A stretch of DNA of 64,000 nucleotides from Cacajao melanocephalus (Eukaryota > Chordata > Mammalia > Primates > Pitheciidae), in assembly GCA_963573385.1 (NCBI GenBank), contig CAUYLG010013766.1, positions 57,939 through 121,938 of the forward strand, given 5' to 3'. The notes below the pieces were generated by a model. It made no database searches. It was not told the DNA's origin and saw nothing but the letters and a program-made list of their open reading frames with translations. Below are positions 28,105-41,327 of the stretch, one piece after another (position 1 is the stretch's first letter; the number at the start of each line of letters is the position of its first letter). The translations under genes and the position numbers were made by a program.

Positions 28105-28959
28105 AATACGTGTGTGGGTTTAGTTCTGGACTCTCAATTCTATTCTATTGGTTTATATATCTATCCTTATGGCAGTACCACACTGTTTTGATCATGGTAG
28201 CTTTATAGTAAACTTTGAAATTGGGAAGTGTGAGTCCTCCAGCTTTGTTCTTCTTTTTCAAGATTGCTTTGACTTTTCTGGGTCCTTTGTAATTCCATAT
28301 GAATTTGACAATTGGCATTTTTATTTCTGCAAAAAAAAAAAAAAAAAGGCTTTAGAATTTTGATAGGGATTGTGTCAAATTTTTAGATCATTTTAAGTAA
28401 TATTGATATCTTAACACTGTTATGTCATCCTGTTCATGAACACAGGCTTTCTTTCCATTTAAGTCTTCAATTTTTTCCAGCAGTGTTTTGTAGTTTTCAG
28501 TTGTAAAGTCTTTTACCTTGGTTAAATTTTTTCCTAGGTGTTTTATTCTTTTAGCTGTGATTATAAATGGAGTTTCTTTGGTGTGTTCATTGTTGGTATA
28601 TAGAAACAAAACTAATTCTTGATTGTTGATCTTACACCCTGCAAATTTGCTCAATTCATTTATTAGCTCTAGCAGTTTTCATCTAGATTCTTTGAGATTT
28701 TCTATATTTATGTGTAGGGTCATGTTGTCCACAAATAGAGAGTTTTGTTTCTTCCTTTCCAATTTAGATGCTCTTAATTCTTTCCTTTGTCTAACGGCTC
28801 TGTCTAGAACTCCACTACAATGCTGAAGACAGCAGTGAAAGTAGGCATCCTTGTCTTGTTCCTGTCTTGGGGGAAAGCTTTCAGTCTCTTCCCATTGAAT
28901 ATGATGTTAGCTGTTGGTTTTTCACAAATGCCCTTTATCATGTTGGGGAAGTTTTCTTC
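28105..28959 (-). mobile_element. Old L1 ORF2 region, antisense
   Basis: 'ctggactctcaattctattc', 'gatcatggtagctttatagt', 'gatagggattgtgtcaaatt' and 'gaagacagcagtgaaagtag' read as inverted LINE-1 ORF2. An A17-18 run at 28331-28348 expanded inside it. The sequence resumes after the LTR at 29346. Confidence 0.8.
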
Positions 28960-29345
28960 TGTATTAGTCCATTTCACATTTCTATAAAGGAATACCTGAG
29001 ACTAGGTAATTTATCAAGAAAAGAGGTTTATTTGGCTCACAGTTACACAGCTGTAAAAGAAATGGTGCCAGCATCTACTTCTGGTCAGGACCTCAGGAAG
29101 CTTTCACTTATGGCAATAGGGGGAACAGGCATGTCACATGGCAAGGGAGGGAGCAGGAGAGATGCCAGACTCTTAAACAACCAGCTTTTGCATGAACTAA
29201 TAGAGCAAGAACTCACTCATTAACATGGGGAGGGCATCAAGCCATTCTTGAGGAATCCAAGACCCTAACACCTTCAATCAGGCCCCACCTACAACATTGG
29301 TGATCACATTTCAACATATTTGGAGGGGACAAAACAAACCATATC
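28960..29345 (-). mobile_element. MaLR LTR (MST-type), antisense, in old L1
   Basis: It starts TGTATTAGTCCATTTCACAT and contains 'gaatacctgagactaggtaa', 'gaggtttatttggctcac' and 'catttcaacatatttgga', the inverted MST-type solo LTR of the ERVL-MaLR group. Only the LTR is present, with no internal viral region. The L1 wording on its left ('tgttggggaagtt') continues on its right ('cccttctattc'). Confidence 0.8.
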
Positions 29346-29400
29346 CCCTTCTATTCAAAGTTTTCTGAGTATTTTAATCTGAATTTTAAATGTCATTAAA
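29346..29400 (-). mobile_element. Old L1, antisense, continuation after LTR
   Basis: 'cccttctattcaaagttttc' continues the L1 sequence broken at 28959. Beyond about 29400 I cannot assign the DNA up to 29578. Confidence 0.6.
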
Positions 29401-30726
29401 ATTTTATTTAGATTGCATTTAAACTTAATTACACATGGCTAGTGGTATTGATTTATACATTTTTAGATCTCTTCAAGTTGATTTCCTGTTTTACTTTTTC
29501 TTGGGTTTTGTAATTAGTCTCCTTGAAAGATTATTTTGGTACTTGGTTGTTAGCAATTCCTGGATTTCCTTTAAAGACATAAGAAATACCAGGGTGGGGA
29601 CAAGATGGCCAAGTAAAAATAACCATGGTCAGAGGCTACCACCGAGAAGAGTGAAAACAGGGAAGGAATCCTGTACCGGCAACTGAGGTATTTAGGTTCT
29701 CTCAATGAGACTGACTAGGCAGTTGGCATGACCCATGGAGAGTGAGGAAAAGCAGGGTGGAGCAGTAGCCCACCTGGGAGCTGCACAGGGCAAGAGGAGC
29801 TCCCACCCCAAGCCAAGGGAGGCAGTGAGTAATTGTGCTATCCTGTCCTGGAAATCACTCTTTTTCCAAGGATCTGTGAAACCTGTGAATCAGGAGATCA
29901 CCCTCATGAGCACACGCCACCAGGGCCTTGGGTCCCAACCACAGAGCTGTGCAGATTTTCAGGGGCCTCTTGACTGGAGACTACCTAAGACTACTGAGTT
30001 CCTTGGGGGAATGTTGGATGTCATTGCTGAAGCTCCATTTTGCCCACAGTGCAAACCCTAGAGCAGAGGTGGCAGATCATGGCCAGACTGACTCTTTAGG
30101 CTGGACCTTGGACCCTGACCTGTCCCTCTTCATGGGGCGGGGTCTCTCTGTGGGATTTTCAGCAACTCCAGCCAGGGGTTTTACAAACAGAATTCTGATC
30201 TCCCTGGGATGAAGCCCCTGGTGGGAGGGGTGGCCATAGTCTTCACAGATCATCAAACTTAGTTTTTCCCCTTGCTGGCTCTCAGGAATCCAGGCAGTCT
30301 GGATGAGTGGTATTCCTTCCAGTGCAGCACACCTCCTCCACCCAGGGGCAGCCAGAGTGCTTCTTTAAGTGGGCCCATGCCTCTTGACTGGGTGAGACCC
30401 CTGAAGAGGGGTCGCCAGACACCTTATACAAGAGCATTCCCACTGGCATCAGGTTGGTGCCCCTCTGGGACAGATCTCCCAGAGGAAGGAACAGGCAGCC
30501 GTCTTTGCTGTTCTACAGTCTCCAGTGGTGACACCTCCAGGTACAGAAGGGACCCAGACGAATAGGGTCTGGAGTGGACCCCCAGCAAACTGCAGCAGCC
30601 CTACAGAAGAGGGGACTGACTGTTAAAAGCAAAACAAATGGAAAGCAACAATAGCGTCAACAAAAAGGTCCCCACCTAAATCCCTCCAAAGGTCAGCAGC
30701 CTCAAAGATCTAAGCTAGATAAACTC

Positions 30727-31768
30727 ATGAAGATGAGAAAGAATCAATGAAAACATGCTGAAAACTTAGAAAGCCAGAGTGCCTCTTCTCCTTCAAATGA
30801 TCACAGCACCTCTCCTGCAAGGGCACAGAAGTAGGCTGAGGCTGAGATGGATGAATTGACGGAAGTAGACTTCTGAAGGTGGATAATAATGAACCTCACT
30901 GAGCTAAAGGAACATGTTCTAACCCAGTGCAAAGAAGCTAAGAACCATGATAAACATTACAGGAGCTGTTAACCAGAATAACCAGTTTAGAGAGGAACAC
31001 AAATGATAGAGCTGAAAAACACAACACAAGAACTTCACAAGGCAACCATAAGTATCAATAGCCAAATAGACCAAGTGGAGGAAAGAATTTCAGAGCTTGA
31101 AGACTGTCTTGCTGACAAGATTAGAGAAAAAAGACGAGATTATAGAGGAAGAAGAATGAAAAGGAATGAACAAAATCTCTGAGAACTATGGGATTATATA
31201 AAAAGACTGAACCTGCAATTGATAGGAATACCTGAAGGAGTTGGGGAGAATGGAACCAAGTTGGAAAACACACTTTAGGATGTCATCCAGGAGAACTTCC
31301 CCAACCTAGCAAGACAGGGCAACATTCAAATTCAGGAGATCTCTAGAGAGCCCCAGTAAGAAACTCCATGAGAAGATCAACCCTGAGACACATAGTCATG
31401 ATTTTCCAAGGTTGACATGAAGGAAAAAATACTAAGGGCAGCCAGAGAGAAAGGCCAGGTCACCTACAAAGGGAAGCCCATCAGACTGTAACAGTGGACC
31501 TCAGCAGAAACCCTACAAGCCAGAAAAGATTGAGGGCCAATATTCAATATTCTTAACGAAAAGAATTTCCAACCCAGAATTTCATATCTGGCCAAACTAA
31601 GCTTCATAGGTGAAGGAGAAATAAAGTCCTTTTCAGACAAGCAAAAGGTGAGGGAATTTGTCGCCGTGACCAGGCTCGCCTTGCAAGAGCTCCTGAAGGA
31701 AGCACTAAATATGGAAAGGAAAAACTTACTAGCCACTACAAAAAACACACTGAAGTACAAAGACCAAT
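30727..31768 (+). pseudogene. L1 ORF1 remnant
   Basis: The region from 'atgaagatgagaaag' to 'gtacaaagaccaatga' follows L1 ORF1 (RNA-binding coiled-coil chaperone) but several in-frame stops break it, so no long frame survives. It is part of the L1 at 29590-34115. Confidence 0.75.
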
Positions 31769-31820
31769 GACTCTATGATGCAGCTACATGAACAAGTCTG
31801 CAAAATAACCAGCTAGCATC

Positions 31821-33890
31821 ATGATAGGATCAAATTCACACATAACAATATTAACCTTAAATGTAAATGGGCTAAATGCCCCAATTAAAAAACACAGAAT
31901 GGCAAACTGGATAAAGAGTCAGGACCCATCAGTATGCTATATTCAAGAGGCCCATTTAACGTGCAGAGACATACAAAGGCTCAAAATAAAGGGATGGAGG
32001 AAAATTTACCAAGGAAATGGAAAGCAGAAAAAAAGCAGGGGTTGCAAGTCTGTTTTATGACAAAACAGACTTTTAACCAGCAAAGATCAAAAAGACAAGG
32101 GTATTACATAGTGATAAAGGGTTCAATTCATCAAGAAAAGCTGACTATCCTAAATATATATGCCCAGTACAGGAGCACCCAGGTTCATAAATCAACTTCT
32201 TAGGGACCTACAAAGAGACTTAGACTCCCACACAATAATAGTGGGAGACTTTAACACCCCACTGTCAGTATTAGACAGATCATTGAGACAGAAAATTAAC
32301 AAGGATATTCAGGACTTGAACTCAGCTCTGGACCTGATAGAGATCTACAGAACTCTCCACCCAAAAACAACAGAGTGTACATTCTTCTTGGCAGCACATC
32401 ACACTTAGGCCAATATCGATCACATAATTGGAAGTAAAATACTCCTTAGTAACTGCAGAAGAACTGAAATTATAACAGTCTCTCACACCACAGCACAATC
32501 AAATTAGAACTCAAGATTAAGAAACTCACTCAAAACCACACAACTACATGGAAATTGGACAACCTGCTCCTGAATGACTCCTGGATAAATAATGAAATTA
32601 AGGCAGAAATCAAGAAGTTCTTTGAAACCAATGAGAATAAAGAGACAACATACTAGAATCTTTGGGACACAGTTAAAGCAGTGTTAAGAGGGAAATTTAT
32701 AGTACTAAATGTCCACATCAAAAAACTAGAACGATCTCAAATTGGCACTCTAACCAACTAAAAGAACTAGAGAATCAAGGCAAACAAACCCCAAAGCTAG
32801 CAGAGGAACAGAATAGAGATCTCAGAAATAAAACTGCATATCCACAACCATCTGATCTTCAACAAACATGACAGAAACAAGCAATGGGGAAAGGATTCCT
32901 TATTTATTAAATGGTGTTGGGAGAACTGGCTAGCCATATGCAGAAAATTGAAACTGGACTCCTTCCTTACACTTTATACAAAAATTAACTCAAGATGAAT
33001 TAAAGTCTTAAATGTAAAACTCAAAACTATAAAAACCCTAGAATTAAAACTGGGCAGTATCATTCAAGACATAGGCATGGGAAAAGATTTCATGATGAAA
33101 ATGTCAAAAGCAATGGCAACAAAAGCAAAAATTGACAAATGGGCTTCTGCTTAGCAAAAGAAACTTATCATCAGAGTGAACAGAACCTACAGAATGGGAG
33201 AAAATTTTTGCAATCTATCCATCTGGCAGAGGTCTAATATCTAGAATCTACAAGGAACTTAAGCAAATTTACAAGAAAAACCCCATTAAAAAGTTGACAA
33301 AGGACATGAACAGACACTTCTCAAAAGAAGACATTTATGTGGCCAACAAACATGAAAAAAAGCTCAGCATCACTGACCATTAGAGAAATACAAATCAAAA
33401 CCACAATGAGATACTCTCTCATGTTAGTCAGAATGGTGCTTATTAAAAAGTCAAGAAACAACAGATGCTGGTGAGGCTATAGAGAAATAGGAACATTTTT
33501 ACACTGTTGGTGGGAATGTAAATTAGTTCAACCGTTGTAGAAGACAGTTTGGTGAAATCCTCAAAGACTTAGAACCAGAAATACCATTTGAGCCAGCATT
33601 CCCATTACTGGGATATACCCAAAGGAATATAAATCGTTCTGTTACAAAGATGATATGCATGTGTATGTTGATTGCAGCAGTATTCACAATAGCAAAGACA
33701 TGGAATCAACCCAAATGCCCGTCAATGATAGACTGGATAAAGAAAATGTGGTACATATGCAACATGGAATACTATACAGCCATAAAAAGGAGTGAGATTA
33801 TGTCCTTTGCAGGGACAAGGATGGAGCTTGAAGCCGTTTTCCTCAGAAAGCCAAACACTGCATGTTCTCACTTATAAGTGAGAGCTGAGC
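31821..33890 (+). pseudogene. L1 ORF2 remnant, internally deleted
   Basis: The N-terminal endonuclease part is recognisable: LTLNVNGLNAP, and YIQEAHLTC where the usual motif is IQETHL. It is frameshifted several times. After about 32812 only the far C-terminal part remains ('tactgggatatacccaaagg', 'atggaatactatacagccat'). The reverse transcriptase core is missing. Confidence 0.8.
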
Positions 33891-34178
33891 AATAAGAACA
33901 CATGGACACATGGAGGAGAACAGCACACACTGGGGCCTGTTGGTAGGGGGCAGGGGCAGGCGGAGGGAGAACATCAGGATAAATAACTAATGCGTGGAGG
34001 GCTTAACACCTAGGTGATGGGTTGATAGGTGCAGCAAACCACCATGGCACATGTTTACCTATGTAACAAACCTGCACGTCCTGCACATGTATCCCAGAAC
34101 TTTAGTTAAAAAAAAATAAGAAATACGGATTTTTGTCTTAAAGCCAATTATATATTATCAGATTAGAAGTTATTCTTG

Positions 34179-34459
<281 letters not shown>

Positions 34460-35190
34460 TTATTCTTGTTTGTGATTTTGCAGAATCCTTCCATCTGGCC
34501 TAATAATAGTATTACTATTTTCTAAAGAATGAAGCCCTTTCTTAAAAGCTTAGTTGACTAGGGATATCATGTGGACACAGCTGACAGAACTTTGTACTAG
34601 AAAAGAGGGAGGATACCAAATGTCTCTTTCAGGTATAGTACCTATTTCAAATACCATAGATCTATCTTGAAATGAATGAGCCACTTAGAAAATTCTGCTA
34701 CCGACACGTAACACTCTGCAGCTTAAGGAAGAGAGAGTTTCATAGCCCTGCTAGTCATCAAATATTGTTTTCCTCCCGGAGATCACAGCCTTGACTTGGT
34801 GTTGTTTTCCATTTCTACATAATCAAGTGAATTTCCTTTATGTGTTAAACCTTCTTTCATTTTAACAGAAATGGTACTCTTAAGACATTATGGGTTAATG
34901 GAGCTGAATTAAAATCTACTTGCTATCAGCTGCTCCCCTGGTCTACAGGAATTTTCTTAGTGTATTAAATTTGCTTCTTCATTCTACTTTTTTTCATTTC
35001 TTCTTTTGGTCTTTTGCAAACATGTTTTAAAATATTTCAGACATACTACAAGGCAAAGAATAATATAATGAACACCTCTGTTCATACTGTCCTGCTTGTG
35101 AGTTAAAACACCAGAAATAGAGCTAAAGCTTCTGGAGATCCTTCTCTCACATCTGCCCATCACTTTCAGTCGTTGGTTTCAAATGTTCTT

Positions 35191-35499
<309 letters not shown>

Positions 35500-36089
35500 A
35501 AATATTCTCTCATTTTTAAAAAGCAGTTTCACTTGAGATACTAAAAGCAAGTGTCCTAATAAATATTGAAGAAGAAAAATATTTTATTAGATTATTTACC
35601 CTTTCCTCTCTATCTTGAGAATACATTTTCTCAAAAAAGGGTAGAATCCTCAGATTTGTCCATAAACCAAGGGTACCTTGAGACATTTTCTTTGTGTTAC
35701 AGTGAAATGGCTATTTTGACAACCTGGAAGATAAGGAGCTAGGCTAAGTCTTATTCTTGTCTGTCCCATCTGTCACCAGGAAGATTTCCTACCTTCCCAA
35801 AGATTAGTGCTCCACTTTACCGTGTGTGGATTTATTTCATTGAAAATTGCTGCTCATGGCAGGTATGTCTGCAACTGGCCCTTTTATTCATGTTCAGCTT
35901 TCTGTCCTGTGGAGGTTTCCCAGGAGTTGCCTGGACCACTTAGAACTGACTAGAATATCCCTCTTTTACTTTCCCTCGAATTATCCTGTTACACGTACGT
36001 GGGTTTTTTTTTTTTCTTCCCTTACTTGTTCATTCTGACTGACTTTTGCTCAGTCAGTTAAAATGACTAGGCCTAAAGAGTAATTTGGT

Positions 36090-36386
36090 CCAGGCGCGGT
36101 GGCTCACGCCTGTAATCCCAGCACTTTGGGAGGCTGAGGCGGGGGATCACGAGGTCAGGAATTCAAGACCAGCCTGGTCAACATGGTGAAACCCTATCTC
36201 TACTAAAAACAAAAAATTAGCTGGGCGTGGTGGTGGTGGGCATCTGTAATCCCAGCTACTCGGGAGACTGAGGCAGGAGAATCACTTGAACCCAGGAGGC
36301 AGAGGTTGCAGTGAGCCAAGACCACCATTGCACTCCAGCCTGGGTGACAGAGCGAGAGTCCATCTCAAAAAAAAAAAAAAAAAAAA
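36090..36386 (+). mobile_element. Alu, sense, young-looking
   Basis: 'ggcgcggtggctcacgcctg' and several intact CpGs suggest a less diverged AluS/Y copy; A23-class tail. Confidence 0.93.
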
Positions 36387-36904
36387 ATCTTAGGCCTAAG
36401 TTGTCCTTTTCTTCATTTGTTTTAGAAAGATTCAGGAGATTTATGATTTAAATTTTGACATCATGATAATTACAATTAAAACACATTTTAAACTAATAGT
36501 AAAAATAGTTTCTACCTAAGGGAACAAGGGCTAAACCTATTATAAAGGATAGCTCATTGTGGAAATAACTGATTGTCATAATGTGGTAAGTTTTGCTTTG
36601 CTCTGCTTATATGGCTATGGAAGCTTCTTCTGGTCTTAATTGCCTGGACAAATCAGTGGCCTTACAGTAGCTGGTACTGTTGGAAGACTGACCTGTATTT
36701 CAGTGGATTTGCCAGCTTTTGAAGAACTCATGGTGATTTCTTCTGAGGTTTGCATGTTTTAACTTCCTTCATGCAAATACTTTTAGCTACTAAGATTTTT
36801 ATTTTACACTGTGTATTTTTCCATGGAATATAGTCATTCTGGGTTTTGAGGGCAAGGTAGCAGGGTAGAGCTGAGCTGAAAAGCATAATATGGCTCATCT
36901 TTTC

Positions 36905-37869
36905 TTTTGTGTGTGTGTGTGCGTTCTGTGCTTTTGTTTTATGAAAAAGCTAATTTCAAATCTACATTAAACTAAGTTGAATACAAAACCTTTGTGAAGA
37001 AGGCCTGGTGGTCTCATTTATACAAATGGCCAGTGTCTTTGGCCTTAAAATTTCAGGAGGGGCACTTCAAATGGCTTTGCGTTTGCATGTTTCAGTGCTA
37101 GAGTCTAGGAATAGACTCTGGCATCCACTGTAAGATGTTCTTCCGCTACCAGAGCATCAAGTCTGTGCAGTAGGTCATTCTTGAGTTAAAAAAAACTGAC
37201 TTCCACAAATTCTCCATCCCCTGCCTTTGGCTTGGGCCTTGCATTTTCTGCATCATCTCGGTTAATGGTTACTGTCACGATGGGTGTGGTACATTTCGAC
37301 AAACCTGTGTCCATACAGACCTCTGGAGAACATTCAGCATCATCCCCTTTGTAGCCAGTTTCTTCCTCAAGCTACCGAAGAGCAGCTGCTTCTAGGGTCT
37401 CATCATCATCTATGAGACCTGCAGGGAACTCTGTGCAGTAGCCACCCATTGGTGTCAGGACTGTTTAACCAGAACCATACGCTCGTAGTGAAGTGTTCTC
37501 TGCAGCATGGGGATGACCACTACACCATCAGCAGTCTGTTCTTTTCTGGTTGTACATTTCACTGAGTCCCAAGTTCTAGTTTTACCAATAGGATCCGTGT
37601 ATATTGTTTGTTCAAGCTTGACCCCATTTTCCTTCTGAAATTAACTCCTCTGAAATAATATACTGTTTGGCATTCTGAGAAGATTCCGCTGATTCGTGGC
37701 TCTCCCTTTTCAAATGAGTCTTTACAGCCCTCAGGAGAGAAGTTCACCCCCAAGGTGTAGGGGTGAAGAAGGGAAGAGGACAAAAGAACTGCTGGAGGCA
37801 GCAGTGTCAGCAGATGCTGGTGTCACAGCTCAAGACACCCCACCTCCTGAGGTGCTAAAAGGATGTGCC
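36905..37869 (-). pseudogene. NUDT5 processed pseudogene
   Basis: Read on the minus strand it is an intronless NUDT5 (ADP-sugar pyrophosphatase) cDNA. Successive blocks translate to [55 protein letters not shown], then [20 protein letters not shown] and [10 protein letters not shown] (Nudix box), and VTVTIN. The start ATG has become AGG, a stop replaces the Glu before LEEETGY, and frameshifts follow. Both UTR ends are included. A perfect 15-bp duplication ATGGCTCATCTTTTC flanks it (36890-36904, 37870-37884), so L1 machinery inserted it. It lies antisense in MAPK14 intron 8 and is not expected to make protein. Confidence 0.93.
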
Positions 37870-39089
37870 ATGGCTCATCTTTTCAAGTCAACCAGTGTTT
37901 ATCAAGCCGCTCTGTGGAAAGGTACTGGGGATAGGATGGTACCTGTCCTTAAAACCAGAATGATCAGACTCAGTGGAAAGAGTCACAGTAGTTACTTGAA
38001 CAACTGTTTGTCTCTGATTATAAAATAAGATAGAGTGATAAATACACTAGAATAGAGTTATAAATAAAACTCAATAGAGTTATTGAAAAAAAGTAGAAAC
38101 TTAATTCTACCTCAAGATATCCAAGAAGACTTCATTGCAGAGTTCTTGTTGAATAGGACTTTAAAGAGTAAATAGGAATAGAAAAGGCTTAGAAGGACAG
38201 GAGGGGGGAGTATTCTGGTTTCTGAGTTACATAAATAAGAACTTGGAAGCTTAGAAGTGCCTGGAATATCTAGTGTGAGTTGAAGCATTGAGTGCATTAA
38301 GGAATAATAGTTTGAGCCAGAGTCAGAAAAGAAGCTTGTTGACAAATCACAGACAGTTGTGAGTGTGAGGCTGCGGAATTGGGGCTTGATTTTTCAGGCC
38401 TGATACTGTTTCATGCCAGCAGACGTGGGAGAAAGAGGGTTTCCCAGCTCATTGACATAATAAGCCACTGTGACTAATGGAAGTTGCATACTCTTACAGG
38501 TATGTTGAAGTTCAGATAGCTGAGAAATTGACAGCTCAGAGAACCTTCTGTCTTCCTTAGAGTATAAAAATTAACTGTCATTGTAAGTAGTCAGAAGTCT
38601 CTTAAACAAGAATACCAATATCAAAAGCTTCATTTTAGAGATTACTTTTGTGATGCATATATATTATAAAGCCACCTGTTTGAGATTTGAAGTAGTCAAG
38701 ATTTTTCTCATATGTGTTTCACTTTATCTTGTGGTGGCTACCCAGTTAAATATATTCCTGAAGAGTGTTGAGGGAACCAAATTTTTGTAAATTGAGTCAT
38801 TTTAAATCAGCAAGAATATTTTTGACTGATTTCTATTGTAATTTGATTATTTTAGAGCAAGACAGTATCCATCCCACTCCCACACCTATTCTGTCCCCAT
38901 GAACTTATGCTTTAAAATTTTTTTTCTTGTGAACACCTTGAACTGAGAAGTCAGTATTAAAATCTTAACCTTTACAACACACTGATTTTTGCCATTTGCA
39001 GATGACAAAATTCCCTACTATTCTTAATTTAGAAATAACTTACGTGAGTGGATTTGTTTCTAGTTTATCTTTGCTTGCTAAAGAACACA

Positions 39090-39300
39090 AGTTGTTTGGG
39101 TCTAGGATGGGGTTTAGCACACCTTTTCTGAAAGGGCCAGGTAGTAAGTATTTTAGGCTTGGGAACCATATGATAACTGTGCTTGTTGTAATGTGGAAAC
39201 ATCTATAGACTGTACATAAGTGAATGGGCATCGCTGTGTTCTAATGAAACTTTATATATAAAACAGGCAGAGGTTGGGATTTGCTGACTCCAGTCCAGAA
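39090..39300 (+). mobile_element. hAT-type DNA transposon fragment (copy B)
   Basis: 'tctgaaagggccaggtagta', 'agtattttaggcttgggaac' and 'ttctaatgaaactttatata' match the family of 1163-1338 and 56055-56380 in the opposite orientation to those copies. Confidence 0.65.
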
Positions 39301-39479
39301 TTTTCTTCCATTTAAGCTGATTTCATATCTAAAAGAAAAGACAAGATGTCAAATTACTGCATAAGTAATTCCTATAACGTAGGCACCTATGGCTTATAGA
39401 GACTGTTGTTTTTAAGTGCTGCTATGTTGCCTTTATATGTATAATCATAATAAAAAAGTTATTTCATCCTGCTCTACCT

Positions 39480-39790
39480 TTTCCTCAAACATTTTGACTG
39501 CCCATCATGTACCAGATGTTAGGCTGGGGATAAGTGGTGAACAGGCAGAGTAGCCCCTGCCCTCATAGAGCTGAAGACTAGTACAGGGGGCAGACAGTAA
39601 GCAAATAAAGTAATTCTAGGCTGTGATAAGCACTATGATGTTATCAAGCATGGTGCTAAGAGACAGAATTGGAGGGTAGGGGGTGATGTATATAGAGTGT
39701 TGAGGGGAGGCCTCCCTGAGGAGGTGAAGTTGAAGCTGAGACCTGAAGCCAAGAGGATTTAGTCATGTGAAAAACCTGATGGGTCAGAAC
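39480..39790 (+). repeat. Old interspersed repeat, class not resolved (copy 2)
   Basis: 'catcatgtaccagatgttag', 'ctgccctcatagagctgaag' and 'ggcctccctgaggaggtgaa' resemble the 17025-17600 repeat family. Confidence 0.5.
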
Positions 39791-40372
39791 ACAGTCATCC
39801 TCCCCTTCTCCCTCTCTGGAATGTCAGTCGGTATAAATGTGGATAAACGGCTCACATTTTCAGAGGAAATATTAAAAGCTGTTTTATAACATGTTTTCCC
39901 CTCTTTTTAATTTCCTTTTTAGATAAGACTAAGAGAGAACAAACAAATTTTTATCTTCTGGTTAACACATGCATATACCTTCTGAGCATACATTGAAGTG
40001 TTGGCTACCAGAATAAAAGTTTTGGCATTGTGGCCTATATTTAGAGCCTTTGGGATGTGTTAAGTTTGTTAAGCGTTGTGAGCTCGTTTGCATTGTATAA
40101 AGTTGAAACCGCCTGTGTGTTTGCGTTCTTATGGCGCTCCCGAAAGAACATGCAGTGGGAGAGCGCCCTCTGCTGGCGACTCTTACTCACAGTGCTCTGC
40201 CTATTATAGCCAGTGAGAGAGGCGAGGCTTTCCAGAGGGTGTGCTCCAGTGGTCAGGCTTTGGGGTCTCACAGGCCTCCCACTGTCATGTCACAAGCTCT
40301 TTAGGTAGGTCATTTTTGGAAGAATATTCATAAATAAACTTGTACATCTCTAGCTCCTGTGCTCTGCTGCAT

Positions 40373-40664
40373 TTTTTTTTTTTTTAAGATTCGGAGTTTA
40401 ACTCATCATGCCCACACTGGAGTGCAATGGCATGATCTCGACTCATGGCAGCCTCCGCCTCCCGGGTTCAAGTGTTCTCCTGCCTCAGCCTCCTGAGTAG
40501 CTGGGATTACAGGTGCCTGCCATGACACCTGGCTAATTTTTGTACTTTTAGTAGAGATGGAGTTTCAGCATCTTGCCAGGCTGGTCTTGAACTCCTGACC
40601 TCATGATCCACCTGTTTTGGCCTCCTAAAGTGCTGGGATTACAGGCATGAGCCACCATGCCTGG
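40373..40664 (-). mobile_element. Alu, antisense
   Basis: T-run then 'gattcggagtttaactcatc' to 'ccaccatgcctggcc'. Directly abuts a second Alu piece. Confidence 0.9.
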
Positions 40665-40802
40665 CCTAATTTCTGTATTTTTAGTAGAGACAGGGTTTCA
40701 CCATGTTGGCCAAACTGGTCTCAAACTCCTGACCTCAGGTGATCTGCCCGCCCCAGCCTCCCAAAGTGCTGAGAATACAGGCATGAGGCATCACGCGCAG
40801 CC
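40665..40802 (-). mobile_element. Alu partial second copy, antisense
   Basis: 'taatttctgtatttttagta' to 'atcacgcgcagcc' repeats the left-monomer half just seen, in tandem. It may be a partial duplication of the previous Alu or an independent insertion. Confidence 0.85.
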
Positions 40803-41078
40803 TTTGCTGCTTTTGTCTTATCTGTGGCCCTCTAATTACCAGTGCTGTTTGCTGGACTGGTTACTGATGCTTTGATGGCAGATAAGGAGGGTAGTGTTGA
40901 CTGAGTGAAGCTCTTGGGTTTTCACCTGCTGTCTTTGGCAGCTAAGAACCCAGCTAATGCTGCCTCTCACTTCACTGATACATGCTGTTGACAGATGCAC
41001 AAAATAAATATAAAGTGGATATGTATGTGGTAGCGTTTTGAATCTTTGTATAGGAGGAGCATGTCCTACATGAAGTGA

Positions 41079-41327
<249 letters not shown>

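Larger units (their letters stand above)
29590..34115 (+). mobile_element. Primate L1, 4.5 kb, ORF2 centre deleted
   Basis: The element starts 'cagggtggggacaagatggc', an L1 5'UTR start, and ends in an A-run. It is flanked by the 11-bp duplication ATAAGAAATAC at 29579-29589 and 34116-34126. An ORF1 remnant lies at about 30727-31768, and ORF2 starts near 31821 with the endonuclease motif LTLNVNGLNAP. At about 32812 the sequence jumps from the early ORF2 region to its late 3' part ('ccacaaccatctgatcttca'), so most of reverse transcriptase is gone. Stops and frameshifts break both frames, so it cannot move by itself. Confidence 0.92.

Noticed and set aside
28867..29223. 118-codon frame next to and in the LTR
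   Set aside because: It is made of antisense L1 and MaLR LTR sequence; no viral gene region is present.
29590..30700. GC-richer stretch with 100-codon frames, considered as a possible host exon or promoter
   Set aside because: It is the 5'UTR of the L1, continuous with its ORF1 remnant and bounded by the target duplication.
31821..32408. Open frames with endonuclease-like motifs
   Set aside because: They are broken pieces of L1 ORF2 inside the deleted L1 copy, not a host gene.
36905..37869. Functional antisense NUDT5-like gene
   Set aside because: Start codon lost, stop in the Nudix box, frameshifts and retrocopy target duplication all indicate a dead processed pseudogene.
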